Position numbers and translations under genes: made by a program. DNA of 64,000 nucleotides from Drechslerella dactyloides (taxonomy: Eukaryota; Ascomycota; Orbiliomycetes; Orbiliales; Orbiliaceae): contig JAGTWJ010000001.1 of the NCBI GenBank assembly GCA_020064725.1, positions 3,038,001-3,102,000 on the forward strand. Direction: 5' to 3'. Positions within the stretch are counted from its first letter, which is position 1; each line of letters starts with the position of its first letter. Shown piece after piece: positions 11,796-22,971 of the stretch. Under the pieces are notes generated by a model. It saw only the letters and a program-made list of their open reading frames with translations, made no database searches and was not told the DNA's origin.

Positions 11796-14490
11796 ACGTC
11801 GTTGTCGTCGCGTCCTCAACGACGGATATCCCACCCTTGCCCTGTCCGGAGATTGTGCCTGGCTAATTCGAATCGAGATGGGCAGGCGAGGGTATCACAG
11901 GACCCCATGCCAATGCCGATATCGATGCGACGGGTACACCTTCCCCTCCTACCATAATTGGCATTCCAATTATAAGGCTTCGACGTCGCCGGGCTGTACA
12001 CGCTCTCTCACTGGCAGGCGCGCTGGACGGTGGAGTCCGATGCCATTGCATGCATGCATGTCTATCATCGGTCTGCACACACGATGATCATGATCCTCTT
12101 CGCAGCAGCCGACGCGACGGACGTGACATGGCCAATGACCTGGCAAGCTCAAGCTCAAGCTTCTTTCATGTAAGGCCGACCGTTCTGTAATGTTCGCCTC
12201 AGGCTCCAATGCGGCGCAAGGACAGAAACAATGGCCAATGGGCCCCACAAGGAAACAGCACCGTTCCAGCGAGTTTGCTGTCTAACTAGCATGCTGTGTT
12301 TGCGCCCACGCCAGTACGGGTTAGAGACCGCACAACGTGCGGCTAACTCGAGCGGAGTTAAGAATGAAAATTTCCAAAAAGCTGCTCATGCTTGCTGCAG
12401 TCTGAACTCTAGGCTTACTCACCTTCCCCCAGCATAATTCGGTGTGATCAATTCCCATTGCTGGCGACCGCTGGCGAGTAGGAGTCTGAAAGACATACGT
12501 ATGTCTGCTGCCCATGAGGGCTGCAAATTATTGAAGGACTAGCTGCTGGCGTCGGCCAAAGCGCAGATACGCCATTGGGGTTCGCTAACATGTTCACGCT
12601 TTGTAATGCCCTTCGTGATCCTTGCGCTGACTTGTGCACTGCTAGGTTTCGACGTGATGGAAAATTTCAATGTCTAATTTACCCTCAGCGCCCCGAGACC
12701 GATTCAGGGTATCATGGCCGAAGCCTAGGTCCGCGGACTGTCAGATCCTGCCCGTACCGGTACCTGTGATGCAACGAGGACATCATATGCACCCTATGTA
12801 AAGTTGCGATGGATGCTAAAGCGCTAGCTGCGCTGCTCGCTTGATTGTGGTAGCTTGACTTGTCTGACCATGCTCAGCCTCTTGTTCTCCCCCGTTGCCA
12901 ACCGCTGCTTACTGTACTGTTGACAAAAACTATTTCTCCCCGTATGATGGCCGAACACATGCACTCCGGGGCCGGCAAATCATCATCACTGCATCGGCAG
13001 GATTCAGGATTCGATCTGATCATCGACGTGGTCATTGGCTCATGTAAGCTTAATATCCGCTGCAGCTATTCTCGTGCGCGCACCATTTTCGTCGTTAAGC
13101 TTCACATGTTGGCCATATGATACCATTGATTGCATAGCCAGCTTGTTCTAGCAAACGTTGCAAACTGTTGTTGACACAGCTCGACGTGTCGTGTTTCGCG
13201 GAAATGGACATCCGGCCGGCGACCTGGAGGCAGAAGCTCAAATGATTCTGTGCATACGCTAGACTCGGTGGCGTTCCAGTTTGATTGTTTGAACAATTAA
13301 GCTTACAGCTTCACTCCCTGGTGCGACGTCCATCTGACCCATTCCGTCAGTGCATCACGTGTAGGCATATCACAGATGAAGCAACTGTTTCCAGGAGCTT
13401 TCTGTTCGATTCCCGTCGACAAGCGCTGCAGCTACCCTTCCACGTAGCTCCCATCGATTGTACACACAGGGACGAAAATAGCCACATGCAGAGGCCGTTG
13501 CGCCCTCGGGGCATCCCATCTCATCGCTCCGCTAACTATAGCTATAGCACTAGCGAACAACATTCGTGGATCGGTACCGGTTGTCTCGGGTAGCAGACCA
13601 ACGGCCAACTCCTGTAGCGTAACGAGGGTGTTTGCCCTGTCATTCGGCTCTGCCAAGTCGAGCCTCTCGGACACAGCGAGGTGCTTTGAAATACTCAAAT
13701 TAAATGTCTCCGATATTTAAAATCTACGCCGTCTGGCTGTGTACGCGTGTGCATATATATGGGCACCCTCAGATGCGTATACGCGATAGATATTGGCCAG
13801 AAGATGTGCCATACTGCCACCTAGCTGACGAATCGAGCATCAAAATAAAAAATGTGGCGGCCAATCCAAAGAACCCGGGCCTGGCTGTCATGAAGCATAC
13901 GCAGAGAAATCCGGGGCAAGCTCGGAGCGACAAAAGTGTGCCTACTGCAGGCGTGCTGCAGGATGAGATATCCCGTCAGATGACCGCGGTGCAAGCTCGG
14001 ACCGAACAAACCATCCTTCTTCGTGTGCCAAAAATGGGGGTTAGCCTATGCTGCTCAAGACATTGACAACGGACTGTGCAGTGCTCCGCGCGGAAATTTT
14101 ACTTCAAAGTTGTCCATCGAGTGATATGGTACGTTACGCAAGTTTAGTTTGACGTCCTTATTCAGAAGCCGCGTTTGGCCGCGACGAAGGTACCGAGCAA
14201 AGATCGAAGGTCTAATTAGACATACAGCATACAGACCGCAATCCTGCATCTGTGACTGTAACAGCAGTGTTCGAATCTGCAAGCACGCATCACAATTTTG
14301 GCCAGCTGCCATCGCGCATCGCCTTTGCATAGTTCCGATGCAGAAGAAATTAACATCTAATTTTATTCGACATCACGGGCCTTGACTGAATGCGTGCGCT
14401 TGCATGCAGCTGCTGTCGACGTTACTCGTCGCTGGACGTCTAGGATACTGCATCTATCTAGCAAATGATAGTTACGTTGGCCGGCGTCTT

Positions 14491-14526
14491 GTCTCGTCTC
14501 GTCTTGTCATGTCATGTCATGTCATC
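14491..14526. repeat. GTCTC/GTCAT microsatellite
   Basis: Two GTCTC units grading into four GTCAT units. Directly visible. Confidence 0.85.
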
Positions 14527-14820
14527 TAAGTATATCTCGAAGCCGATGCGAGTAATCGTTGGGATCCGACAAGGCATCATCGCAAAGGGGGAGCAGGAAT
14601 CCTGTCGGACCTTCGTGCTCTGTGGCTGCATCGATCGAATGCACTTGACCCGCCTTACAATGACTTTTGGCAGCTGCAGCCGCACGCTTAGAATACAATC
14701 TCCAATCCGGTGCCGCGAAGGTGCGCGGGCGAGTCAAAAAGCAAATGTGCAAGCACCAAGACATTGCAAGCATCCTAACGTTTGGTCCGAGATAACGGGC
14801 AACCAGGAATCCATGGGGAG

Positions 14821-14834
14821 AAAAAAAAAAAAAG
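14821..14834. repeat. Poly-A run (14)
   Basis: Homopolymer of 14 A. No target-site duplication or retroelement sequence was noticed next to it, so it is not called a retroposon tail. Confidence 0.8.
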
Positions 14835-16095
14835 GAAACAGGTCGAAAGTCTGTTGGAAAGTGAGGGCGCCTGGCCAGGCCGCTAAGCTGGTGTGGGTGA
14901 CGGGGTCCCCGGAGCACATATGCGGGTGAACTGGAATTGGCCTGTGACTGGTCAGGTTCTGCATCCTCCTCGTCCTTCCCATTCACACTTTTCTTGCACC
15001 AGAGCCTTACGAGAGGACGGGGGAAAAGGTCATGTACCAAGTACCACGACCTGCAAGGGTTCCGCAGTCTCCCCTGGCAGCAGCTTGCCAGGGAGAAAAG
15101 TCCCCCGTTGACCAGCCAGAAAGCCAAGTCCCTAGCAACATCGCTTAGACGATCAGCCCGAAAAAATCAAAAAGCTGGACTAGAGTGCCAAAGCTATAGC
15201 CACTCCCAAATCCCAGGCGGCGGGCCAGACGCCTCAAAAAGGCATCTCGGGCGGAAGCAGGGAGCCAGCCCGGACAGCAGGATATACGTGGATGGTCATT
15301 TGCAGAAGAAGCCCTGATATCTCCTCGACGGTTATAAATATATAAAAATTTCGCCTCCCAATCCTTACGGTCTTCTGGATTCGTTTCCTCAGCGCCTTAT
15401 TCATACGCCGCAAAGCCGCTAGTTAGCTAACCGTATTACGCTTCAAACCAACGGACCGGGTCTCACCTGTCAGGAACCATAGGCATCCTCGAATTGCATC
15501 GCGTTTGCTACAAAAATCTATATATACATCCGTTCTTACCTACTACCACTACTACTCTTGTCGGCATAAACGAAACTTCACTCTTCGCGTTTTATATAAA
15601 TATATCTACTTACATACGGGCTTTCTATAAACGACACTCTCCTCAGATGCGACGCTGATTTGGAGTTCTTCTTTGCTTAATATAGCGGTCTTGACTTGGC
15701 GAGTTAAAGCAATAGGTGAGCAAAGCAAAAAGCGGTGCAACCTTACCCGATCCATCGAGTCAATCAGAATGCGACTTTTTCTCGAGCGCCGAACACTTCG
15801 CTGTCGTTTGCTGTTGTACCTGCAGGACAAGTCCTGGGGGACTGGGAGAAGGCGCTTGACTTTGGTGCACTGCTGACGCGACCCTACATACATAGTACAT
15901 ACATCCCTACGTACGTACACACATAACGTACATTCGCTGCGCGGTTTGATTGTCTGGAGTCTACCTAGTCGACGACCGTTCGCTACGACAAGCCGGCGCT
16001 GGCCAGCCATCAGGATCTCGATATATCACAAAATTATACAATACTACCCTTACGCCGCTGTGCCCTCAAGCCCACGATTTCTCCAGACGGCCAAA

Positions 16096-16105
16096 TTATA
16101 TAAAC
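16096..16105 (+). promoter_or_regulatory. TATA box of the zinc-finger-like gene A
   Basis: ATTATATAAA lies 124-133 bp before the ATG at 16229, a plausible distance for a fungal core promoter. Confidence 0.5.
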
Positions 16106-16228
16106 CTCGCCAGGCCCTTCGGGTTTTAACTCTTTTTATAACTCTGACTGAGCCATCAGGCGCACAAGCTTGCATTGCAAGGCTCACTAGATTCGGTACA
16201 CAAACATTAGCTCCAGCCCACCCGCAAC

Positions 16229-17869
16229 ATGGCTGTCCTATTATCTGCCGCAGACTTTCACCAGATGGACGACCCACTTATGCTGTCGGAGCCGGCGGAC
16301 GGCATTGCCGTCAGCCGCAAAATGATGCACCACTCTTATAACCATGGACCCCCAGCTGCAGCCCGTTTGTCGCTTGCTGTCCCTTCCAATTTTCCTCTTT
16401 CCATTCCCTTCTCTCTCTTCCCCTCTTTCAAGAAGCCTTCACACGCATCTCGAAAGGCACGGAGGCACTCGGATTCGGTTTCACGGTCGCAGAAATGGCG
16501 CAACAGCGACATTGTCGAGAACATCCTCGACAATTTGACCCTGGATAACGCCTCGAAGCGCTATTCAGCTCCAGCGCAGTACGCCAAAGCTGAGAAGCTG
16601 CACAAATCAAAGTCCGACCGTGGAACAGCAGCGTTTGCCGCTGATGCCCAAATAACACTCACTTGCCCTGACCAGATAACCGTAACAGATTATGACGCTG
16701 AGGCCCACTACAGGACCGCTCCTGCTCATGGCCATGGCCGTTGCGGTTCCAGGGCGCCCTCTGGATCGTCGCGTCGACATGGCGGCAGGTCCACCCAGAA
16801 CCAGCAGGGATTAGGTCCCTTCCACCCAAATGGAGGGGCAGGAGGAGGTGCCTCTGGCGACGACGGCGACGACGGCGAAGGCGGCTCGCATCCCTGGGAC
16901 GCGCAACCGATCGACCCGCTCCCGAGCGACGGCAAACGATACTATGCATGCTGGTTCTGGCTGTATGACCCGGTCAAGTACCACGCGTGTGCGGATATTC
17001 GCAAGGAAGCCCACCACCTGAAGTACAACCACCTGCCACAACACTTCCCCCACGGCATGCCGCCCGAACTGCGACACCGGCTCAACTACGAGAACGTGTG
17101 GCTGTTCCTCTTCCCGCATGAAGACGTACCTGTCGTCAAAGACCGCAATGATAAGCTCCTGCTCATGGCCAAGCAGTACCAGGCTGCTGGCGGCGGCCAT
17201 ATGGACTCCGAACTGTCGTACGACGGCGATGCGACGCTCACGCTTAGCCCTCACTCAATGCAATGGCAGTCGGAAGCCGGTGAAAGCAGCCACCACGCAG
17301 CGTCGCAGTCCTTCCCGACCCCACAAGCCCACCATGTTCGACCTACTAGTGGGTACGCACCCTCGCCTACCTCCAACGGCCGGACGAACTGGGAATCCGC
17401 GTCCTCGAACGGCAGCTCCTGGGTCGATCTTGGGAATCAAGACCGTAACCATCGCGCGACACGCGACTACCTCTTCCCACCTGCAGCCAGCACGCAGCGA
17501 CAAGTCGAATGCGCCATGCGTCCCGACGACGAAGGCATCGTCAACCTCATCGACATGAACCTCGAGATCGAAACCATGCGAGGCGTAGACTTGCCATTCG
17601 CACCGATGAACCCGCGTATCCAGGTGTACGATAGCATCCTGCGGGAGTTGTACTATTGGGACGAGCGCCATCCCCGTATCCCGTTCGACTTTGACCGGTT
17701 CTACCTCGTGCATATCGGCGACCGGGCGACCGGGGCCGATGGGCTGATCTCCATGCGGTCGCTGGAGGTGCTGCAACTAGAGTACTACAACAACCTGGCA
17801 CCGAGGGCCGGCAGTGACGGATTCATCCTGTTGCAGAGGGCTCATTACTCGCCGCCCTGGCCGCGGTGA
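16229..17869 (+). CDS. Zinc-finger-like protein A, long-spacer CCHH motif
   Basis: 546 aa in one exon. The core is Cys241 and Cys254 (CWFWLYDPVKYHAC) followed by His268 and His272 (LKYNHLPQH), i.e. C-x12-C-x13-H-x3-H, the pattern of the degenerate zinc-finger family expanded in Pezizomycotina. PPELRHRLNYENVWLFLFP follows. The N-terminal 230 residues are Ser/Gly-rich with a basic patch; an acidic GDDGDDGEGG run precedes the finger. The C-terminus has a second conserved block (FDFDRFYLVHIG, ISMRSLEVLQLEYY). A paralogue lies at 22972-24961 with the same spacing and the same C-terminal block. Binding to nucleic acid or protein is possible, but not shown. An in-phase splice 17865/17945 would replace the final codon and add about 63 residues, ending at 18134. 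The start at 16229 is the first ATG of the frame and follows a TATA box. Confidence 0.8.
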   Translation: MAVLLSAADFHQMDDPLMLSEPADGIAVSRKMMHHSYNHGPPAAARLSLAVPSNFPLSIPFSLFPSFKKPSHASRKARRHSDSVSRSQKWRNSDIVENILDNLTLDNASKRYSAPAQYAKAEKLHKSKSDRGTAAFAADAQITLTCPDQITVTDYDAEAHYRTAPAHGHGRCGSRAPSGSSRRHGGRSTQNQQGLGPFHPNGGAGGGASGDDGDDGEGGSHPWDAQPIDPLPSDGKRYYACWFWLYDPVKYHACADIRKEAHHLKYNHLPQHFPHGMPPELRHRLNYENVWLFLFPHEDVPVVKDRNDKLLLMAKQYQAAGGGHMDSELSYDGDATLTLSPHSMQWQSEAGESSHHAASQSFPTPQAHHVRPTSGYAPSPTSNGRTNWESASSNGSSWVDLGNQDRNHRATRDYLFPPAASTQRQVECAMRPDDEGIVNLIDMNLEIETMRGVDLPFAPMNPRIQVYDSILRELYYWDERHPRIPFDFDRFYLVHIGDRATGADGLISMRSLEVLQLEYYNNLAPRAGSDGFILLQRAHYSPPWPR

Positions 17870-18151
17870 ACGCAGAGTGGTGTGTGTACGTATTCATATA
17901 CATATACAGCACGCAGCTCTGCTTGTTGAAATGTATCATTTCAGCTCTCCTGTTCGCATGATTGAAGAAGTCATGGGGACGGGGGAAGCTACATACTCAC
18001 CGTATCGGATGTTGGGATTTCATCCACGCTATCGGAAGCCGGTCGGGACCGGCGATGATGATGGTGACTTGATTGAAGTCTCGCATCCACCCAGGTTGCC
18101 GGCTGCTACCAACGCCGGGTCGCCGACGCGTTGACCGCACGCTCTTGTAGG

Positions 18152-18197
18152 TCGGCCAGCAGCCACCGGCCAGCAGCCAGCTAACCGGCCAGCCAGC
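18152..18197. repeat. Short CGGCCAGC-type direct repeats
   Basis: Three near-copies of CGGCCAGCAGCCA/CGGCCAGCCAGC in 46 bp, directly visible. They were probably generated by slippage. Confidence 0.7.
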
Positions 18198-20811
18198 ACG
18201 ACGCTGCAACGCGCGTTCTGGTTCTCGGATGCACTGCCGGTGCCTCGTCTCGACTTCCGCCCTTCGGCTCCGATGCCTCGTCATCATTCCGCCCGTCCAT
18301 ATATCCATCGCGGGATGGTCGCATCATATCCCTCAAGCTGCAGGGTCGGGCACGGTCCAGACTCACACGGTCCCGCTGTGGACCTCCTTCGGCCTCTGGC
18401 CCTTGCCTATAGACCGGTCCAGATCGCATAGCCACCCGCTCCACGAAACCAATATGCACGCGCACGAACGCACGCACATGAAGGAACCTGCATGCATCAT
18501 CAGCTTTGACGGTCACCATTCCGCCGAGGTACCAGCTCCCGTGGAATGAAGCTTCGTGGCCGTCGAAGTTTGATATTCTCGAGCCAGCTTTCGTTGGCAG
18601 TAAAAAGGCATGGCTGGGTGGTTAACCAATACTTACCTCAAGGAGGCTTCATGCTTCATGCATCAGTCGCACGGGTCAGCTTTCCGTTACCCGTCTTGCA
18701 TGCACAGGACGAAAGACATTGCCTAGACGCGTACGTGGCGAGCCACCGCATCTGCAAAGGACAAGGAGAGGGGAACAAAGGAACCATCCTGCTCAGAGTG
18801 GTCGACTTTGTGGTCAACCGTTCGAGCAACCCTTATTTCCCTTCCCACATCAAGTCACTCCAGACACACTGTTATTAATAATCATTGCTCATGTCATCCT
18901 AGTCATTCGACGAGGCTTTATCGTTTTATTTTACCTGTTTCCCCCCCGAGACTACCTGTTTTCTAGTCTCGGGGACGCTGCTTGTTTTCCACTCGCAGAA
19001 TGTTTCGATTTGGTATGGTGTGATTTCCCGCCCCCACGGGCTCTTTGTCTTTCTGTTGTCTCTGACATTCCGGAGAACGTTCCGCTTGGTGCATTTTGTC
19101 TCTAATCGTGCATCTTTGATCTGTTGTATTGATTCTCGAATATTTGTTTTTCCTCGCGATTTCAAGACATATGATGTATGTATGCAGTGCAGTGTAGTTT
19201 ACATTTTACATTTGAACTTCTACATCCGTTATCTAGCGCCGCGTCTGATCATGCCATTCTCCTATTGTATCTTATGGCCAATTGTACCTACAAAATTAAT
19301 ATTACCGACCTAATCATGCAATCATTCAATGACAGCGATACATTATCGCAACTGCGAGAACGCTCACGGTACATTGTTGCGAAGGGATTCATCCGTGATT
19401 CACATCTTTACGCTTTCTAGGGAAACAATCTCTGCAGATCAAGGAAATCTCTTGCAACTCCACGCAAATGCACGAACCACGCGGCCACGGGACCATGACG
19501 CTCTTTTCCCGAAGCGGGGAGCTTGTAAACTCGTTGTACGGGGTTTTTTGCTCCGTAAACGGCGGGCTTGCGGATGGCGTGTCCCTCTCGAATGGAGTGG
19601 GGATCGATATTGATGGAATTCCTTCATTAGTTTGCTAGGTAAAGTTCGTCGGTCGATGATGTAGTTGAGCGTTGGACAGAGGCACAAGGCTGAATCTCTA
19701 CTTTATTTGCTGTGTAAAATCTAAGGAACTATGCCGCATGCGTGCAGTTTGCTAAAGTAATAGTCCGCACTGACATAACACGGACTTGTGTCTGTTGGGA
19801 GGCCGACCGGCAGCTGTTTGACATGCCCCGAATGTTCCGCTTGCGTGGATAAGGTAAAGTACTGTGTAAGGGAGAAGCTTATTTCAAATCAATTAAGCCC
19901 GCGCCCAACCAGTCTTGAGCACCGTCCAGCTGACCCACACGGAGCACGACCCAGTTGTCGATGACGATGACGCCGTTCTTTCTCCAGAAGCTTGAATAAA
20001 TCCTCCTAACAATTGAGATACAATCACAAGTAGTATGTGGCTAGCTGCCAGATGCAGTACGTATGCTTGTAATTCGGACGGTGGCAAAAGGACGGGCTGC
20101 CGCACAAGATGTAGGTATCATACGATCTGAAGGGACAAAAGTGCGTTTTGTTAAGCCTGTCGCCTCTCGCGTTTTTTTCGAGTGGGAATTCCCGAGATTC
20201 TCTGCAGGACAGAGTTAACTAGTTTAAACGGGCGTTGATCGACGCGCGCTGGCGTGCTTTTGCCTGGTTTCGAACTTTGGAGGGTTCGATGGATCAATCG
20301 ATTGAGAGGGGGAAGGTGCGGTTGCAGTGCACATGCCCGTGGTCTGGCGAGCACGAGCTTGGTGTTTTCGGCAAGCAAACACGAAGGCGAATGAACGAGC
20401 CGACACTAGACGCTCACTTCACTACGTATGTTGTATCGGTCGACATGGTCCGCAATGCAAGTCCGCAGGGCTGCCAGTAAGCAGCGCAACCAGATCTTCG
20501 GCCATTTTGCATTTTACAGCTGCATGCAAGCTTTGTTTTCCGTCGCCGTGTGGCGTGACATTTCTTTCCCTTCCTTCTAAAACCCTTTCTTTTTGTTACA
20601 GATGTTATCATGAATTCTTGGTTTTAGCCAGCTGTGGTCATTCTCCTGCACCGCTGACGCAGATGGCGAGGAAGGGTCCCCACCTGCACCGTCCGTCGAG
20701 GACCCCATGCCTAAGGCCCACCTATTTTGCCTGACGACGCCCCAGGACCCTGCAGTGCTCGCAGCTGGAACGCCTGACCTGCCTTGCCCGACAGTGGCTG
20801 CGATTTTCAAG

Positions 20812-20824
20812 TTTTTTTTTTTTT
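20812..20824. repeat. Poly-T run (13)
   Basis: Homopolymer of 13 T followed by CTTTGGGAGAG. No retroelement sequence was recognised beside it. Confidence 0.8.
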
Positions 20825-22453
20825 CTTTGGGAGAGCCTCCCAAAGGAATTCCAAAGGGCTGCAGGGAAGAGTAGTCTAGAACTTCAGTAGCTTGAAAAAA
20901 AAGTGGCACCACCAGTTTCGGGGGTTCAGATCGGTCGATCTAATGCAGCAGAGGACAGATGCGAGAGGTGATTTTACTTTTCTACAACATTCGCCCGCGA
21001 TAAACGTCCCCGTTTGCTGGTCCGTTTTGGTGAGGGACTCGCCAAGGAGAAGCACCTTGACATGGCGAAATGACGTGTAACGACAGCACGCGGCCTGTAG
21101 AAAATGGCGGAACAGTCGACAGTTGGAATGGATTGTGTTCTAGAATTGCGCGCTCCCAGGATATAATGTCGCCGGTAATTTCAGTGAATTTGGCTTGCAA
21201 ATATTATTCGCTGACCTTTTTTTTCCCTTCACAATTTGCGCTGCTGCCTGCCTACATGCTCCACACATGCATGCGATCCTATTATGCAGGCAGTAACGAT
21301 ATCGTAGCAGCGGGTGCGTTTCGTATTCGGGTCTGTGGACAGCTGCCAGATCATATTTGGGACATCTGATTCTTACTCTGTAGTAAGCCGTAGGCATCGA
21401 TTTGTGTAATTTCCGATGTGCATGAGCAAGAACGCGAGGCTGTCAGAGGGATTGGCATCTTTTCGCTGCACCATCGACCGTTATGTGCCACACCTCCGAC
21501 GGAGAGTGGCTCATCGCCGAGAGAATTTTGTGTGCAGCGCCACAGCATGCAGCCTCCCCTACTTTAATTAGCAGCGCGGAGTACAAAGTGCGGAGCAGAT
21601 CGCGAGAATACACGAATTAGCCTCAACCTCATGTTCCATGAATTATAATTATCAAATCAACCAGTAGGGTAAGTATCTACGGGGCTCTGAATGCACCCTG
21701 GCATTTGGACAAGTCTGCTTCCACGGGATTGTGAGGAAAACGGAAGCCAGGCCGGGTCAGTCCCTTGTCGGCGGCTTCGGGGAACCGTGATGGCGGATCC
21801 TTTTGAGACAACCATCCAATCACTTCGTTTAGAGACTCTGTTTTTAATAGGTTGTTTGCGAGGAGTATTTTAAGCTTTGACAGAAATAAGTACCAACCGT
21901 TGCTTGTGTTTTTTATCCTTATGAAACTGTAAAGGGTATTTTCGCAAGCCCAGGACCCTGGCCGCCCGGTGACGTCATGGCCTTCGGTGCGACGACCAAA
22001 AGGGCCAAGCATATTGGCACTGTCATTGGCTGAGAGCAGACCGAGCCAATCGCCGCGTTCTCAGAAAGTTGAGAACGGAAAAAACAACGAGGGAATGGGC
22101 TATTCTCAGTCCGCACGGCTGGTAGCATTTTATTGTCTCCCTTACACTTGACGAGGGCGCATGGTACCTGCTCCCTTTTCGCTGTTGGATCGAGGACATG
22201 AGAAGCTAGAAGGAGCACTGGATGGAGGCGGGGATAGTCACCACAGCGAATGGCAATCGGATGCCTGCTGGTGACGCCAGCAATTGTACTGAGCGCATGC
22301 CAGCAGTAGCCATGAGGTTGAGTTTCATCCACAGTAGTTTTTAGTCCACGCTGTGTGTAAAGGCAAATTCGAGAGCACCCAAGGTAGACCGCCACTACCA
22401 GACGCACCTGCGATGGCCTGGTGGTACGTACTTCACTCTCTGTCGCCGGAAGG

Positions 22454-22460
22454 TATATAA
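22454..22460 (+). promoter_or_regulatory. TATA-like box upstream of zinc-finger-like gene B
   Basis: TATATAA within GGTATATAACC, 512 bp before the chosen ATG at 22972. Downstream sequence to about 22600 is CT-rich, as in fungal leaders. A long leader would be implied. Confidence 0.35.
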
Positions 22461-22971
22461 CCTACAGCATTTCCACACCCTCACGACCCGGCCCTTCCAG
22501 CAGTCGAACCCAAAAACGATACGAACCGTCTTTCTTCTTCTCAAGCTGTCTTTGAAATATTCCCTTCTTTATAGCTGGCTCTTTTGAACAAAATTAATTT
22601 TGTACCCTCGCTGATACCAATTGTATACAATTAACATTGTGTGCTCAATCTGTCGTATCTTCGGATCCTGTTGGCCGCCACAGCTGAATCTAACCGGCCT
22701 GACCCAACAACACATCACTCCCGCTGCCTGGTAACTGGTAACTTGCAGCACATACAACCCGCATTCGCTGCCCCTAGATCCTGCCCTCTCTCTAGAACCT
22801 CTCTGCTCTCTTTCAGGGGGGTCTATATACTTCTCGACCCTGTCGCTCTTCATTGCCTGTCGACTTTGAATGCAGATAACTGTAGCCCGCATCTCCCGCC
22901 TGTATTATCTGTGGCCAGTAGCGGCAGGATAGTCGACGATCTCGAGAGTATTCACTACTAGCGTAGCAGAC

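Larger units (their letters stand above)
10619..16228. other. 5.6 kb gene-free region
   Basis: Long frames (for example a 201-codon minus frame at 14522-15127) have no recognisable domain and run through a poly-A tract, so I do not call them. The region has GCATGC palindromes (11096, 11217, 11326, 12048, 12052, 12289, 14402), GGTCG and GTCAT microsatellites, an A14 run, and AT-rich TATA-like sequences at 15331-15351 and 15588-15605. The last 130 bp are the promoter of the gene at 16229. Confidence 0.55.
17870..22971. other. 5.1 kb region between the two paralogues, no confident gene
   Basis: It begins with a possible extra exon for the upstream gene (17945-18134). It also has tandem CGGCCAGC-type repeats, GCATGC palindromes (18490, 18698, 19736, 20522, 21269, 21545, 22295), a T13 run, a short coding-like stretch on the minus strand near 19880-20035, and a TATATAA box at 22454. 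No complete gene is supported. Confidence 0.5.

Noticed and set aside
13390..13420. Possible tRNA T-arm (GTTCGATTCCC)
   Set aside because: No matching A box, anticodon stem or acceptor stem could be found around it.
14821..14834. Poly-A run as a retroposon tail
   Set aside because: No target-site duplication, no retroelement coding sequence and no internal promoter next to it.
14522..15127. 201-codon minus-strand open frame
   Set aside because: Translates a poly-T run into a Phe block and has no recognisable motif; likely chance in a low-stop region.
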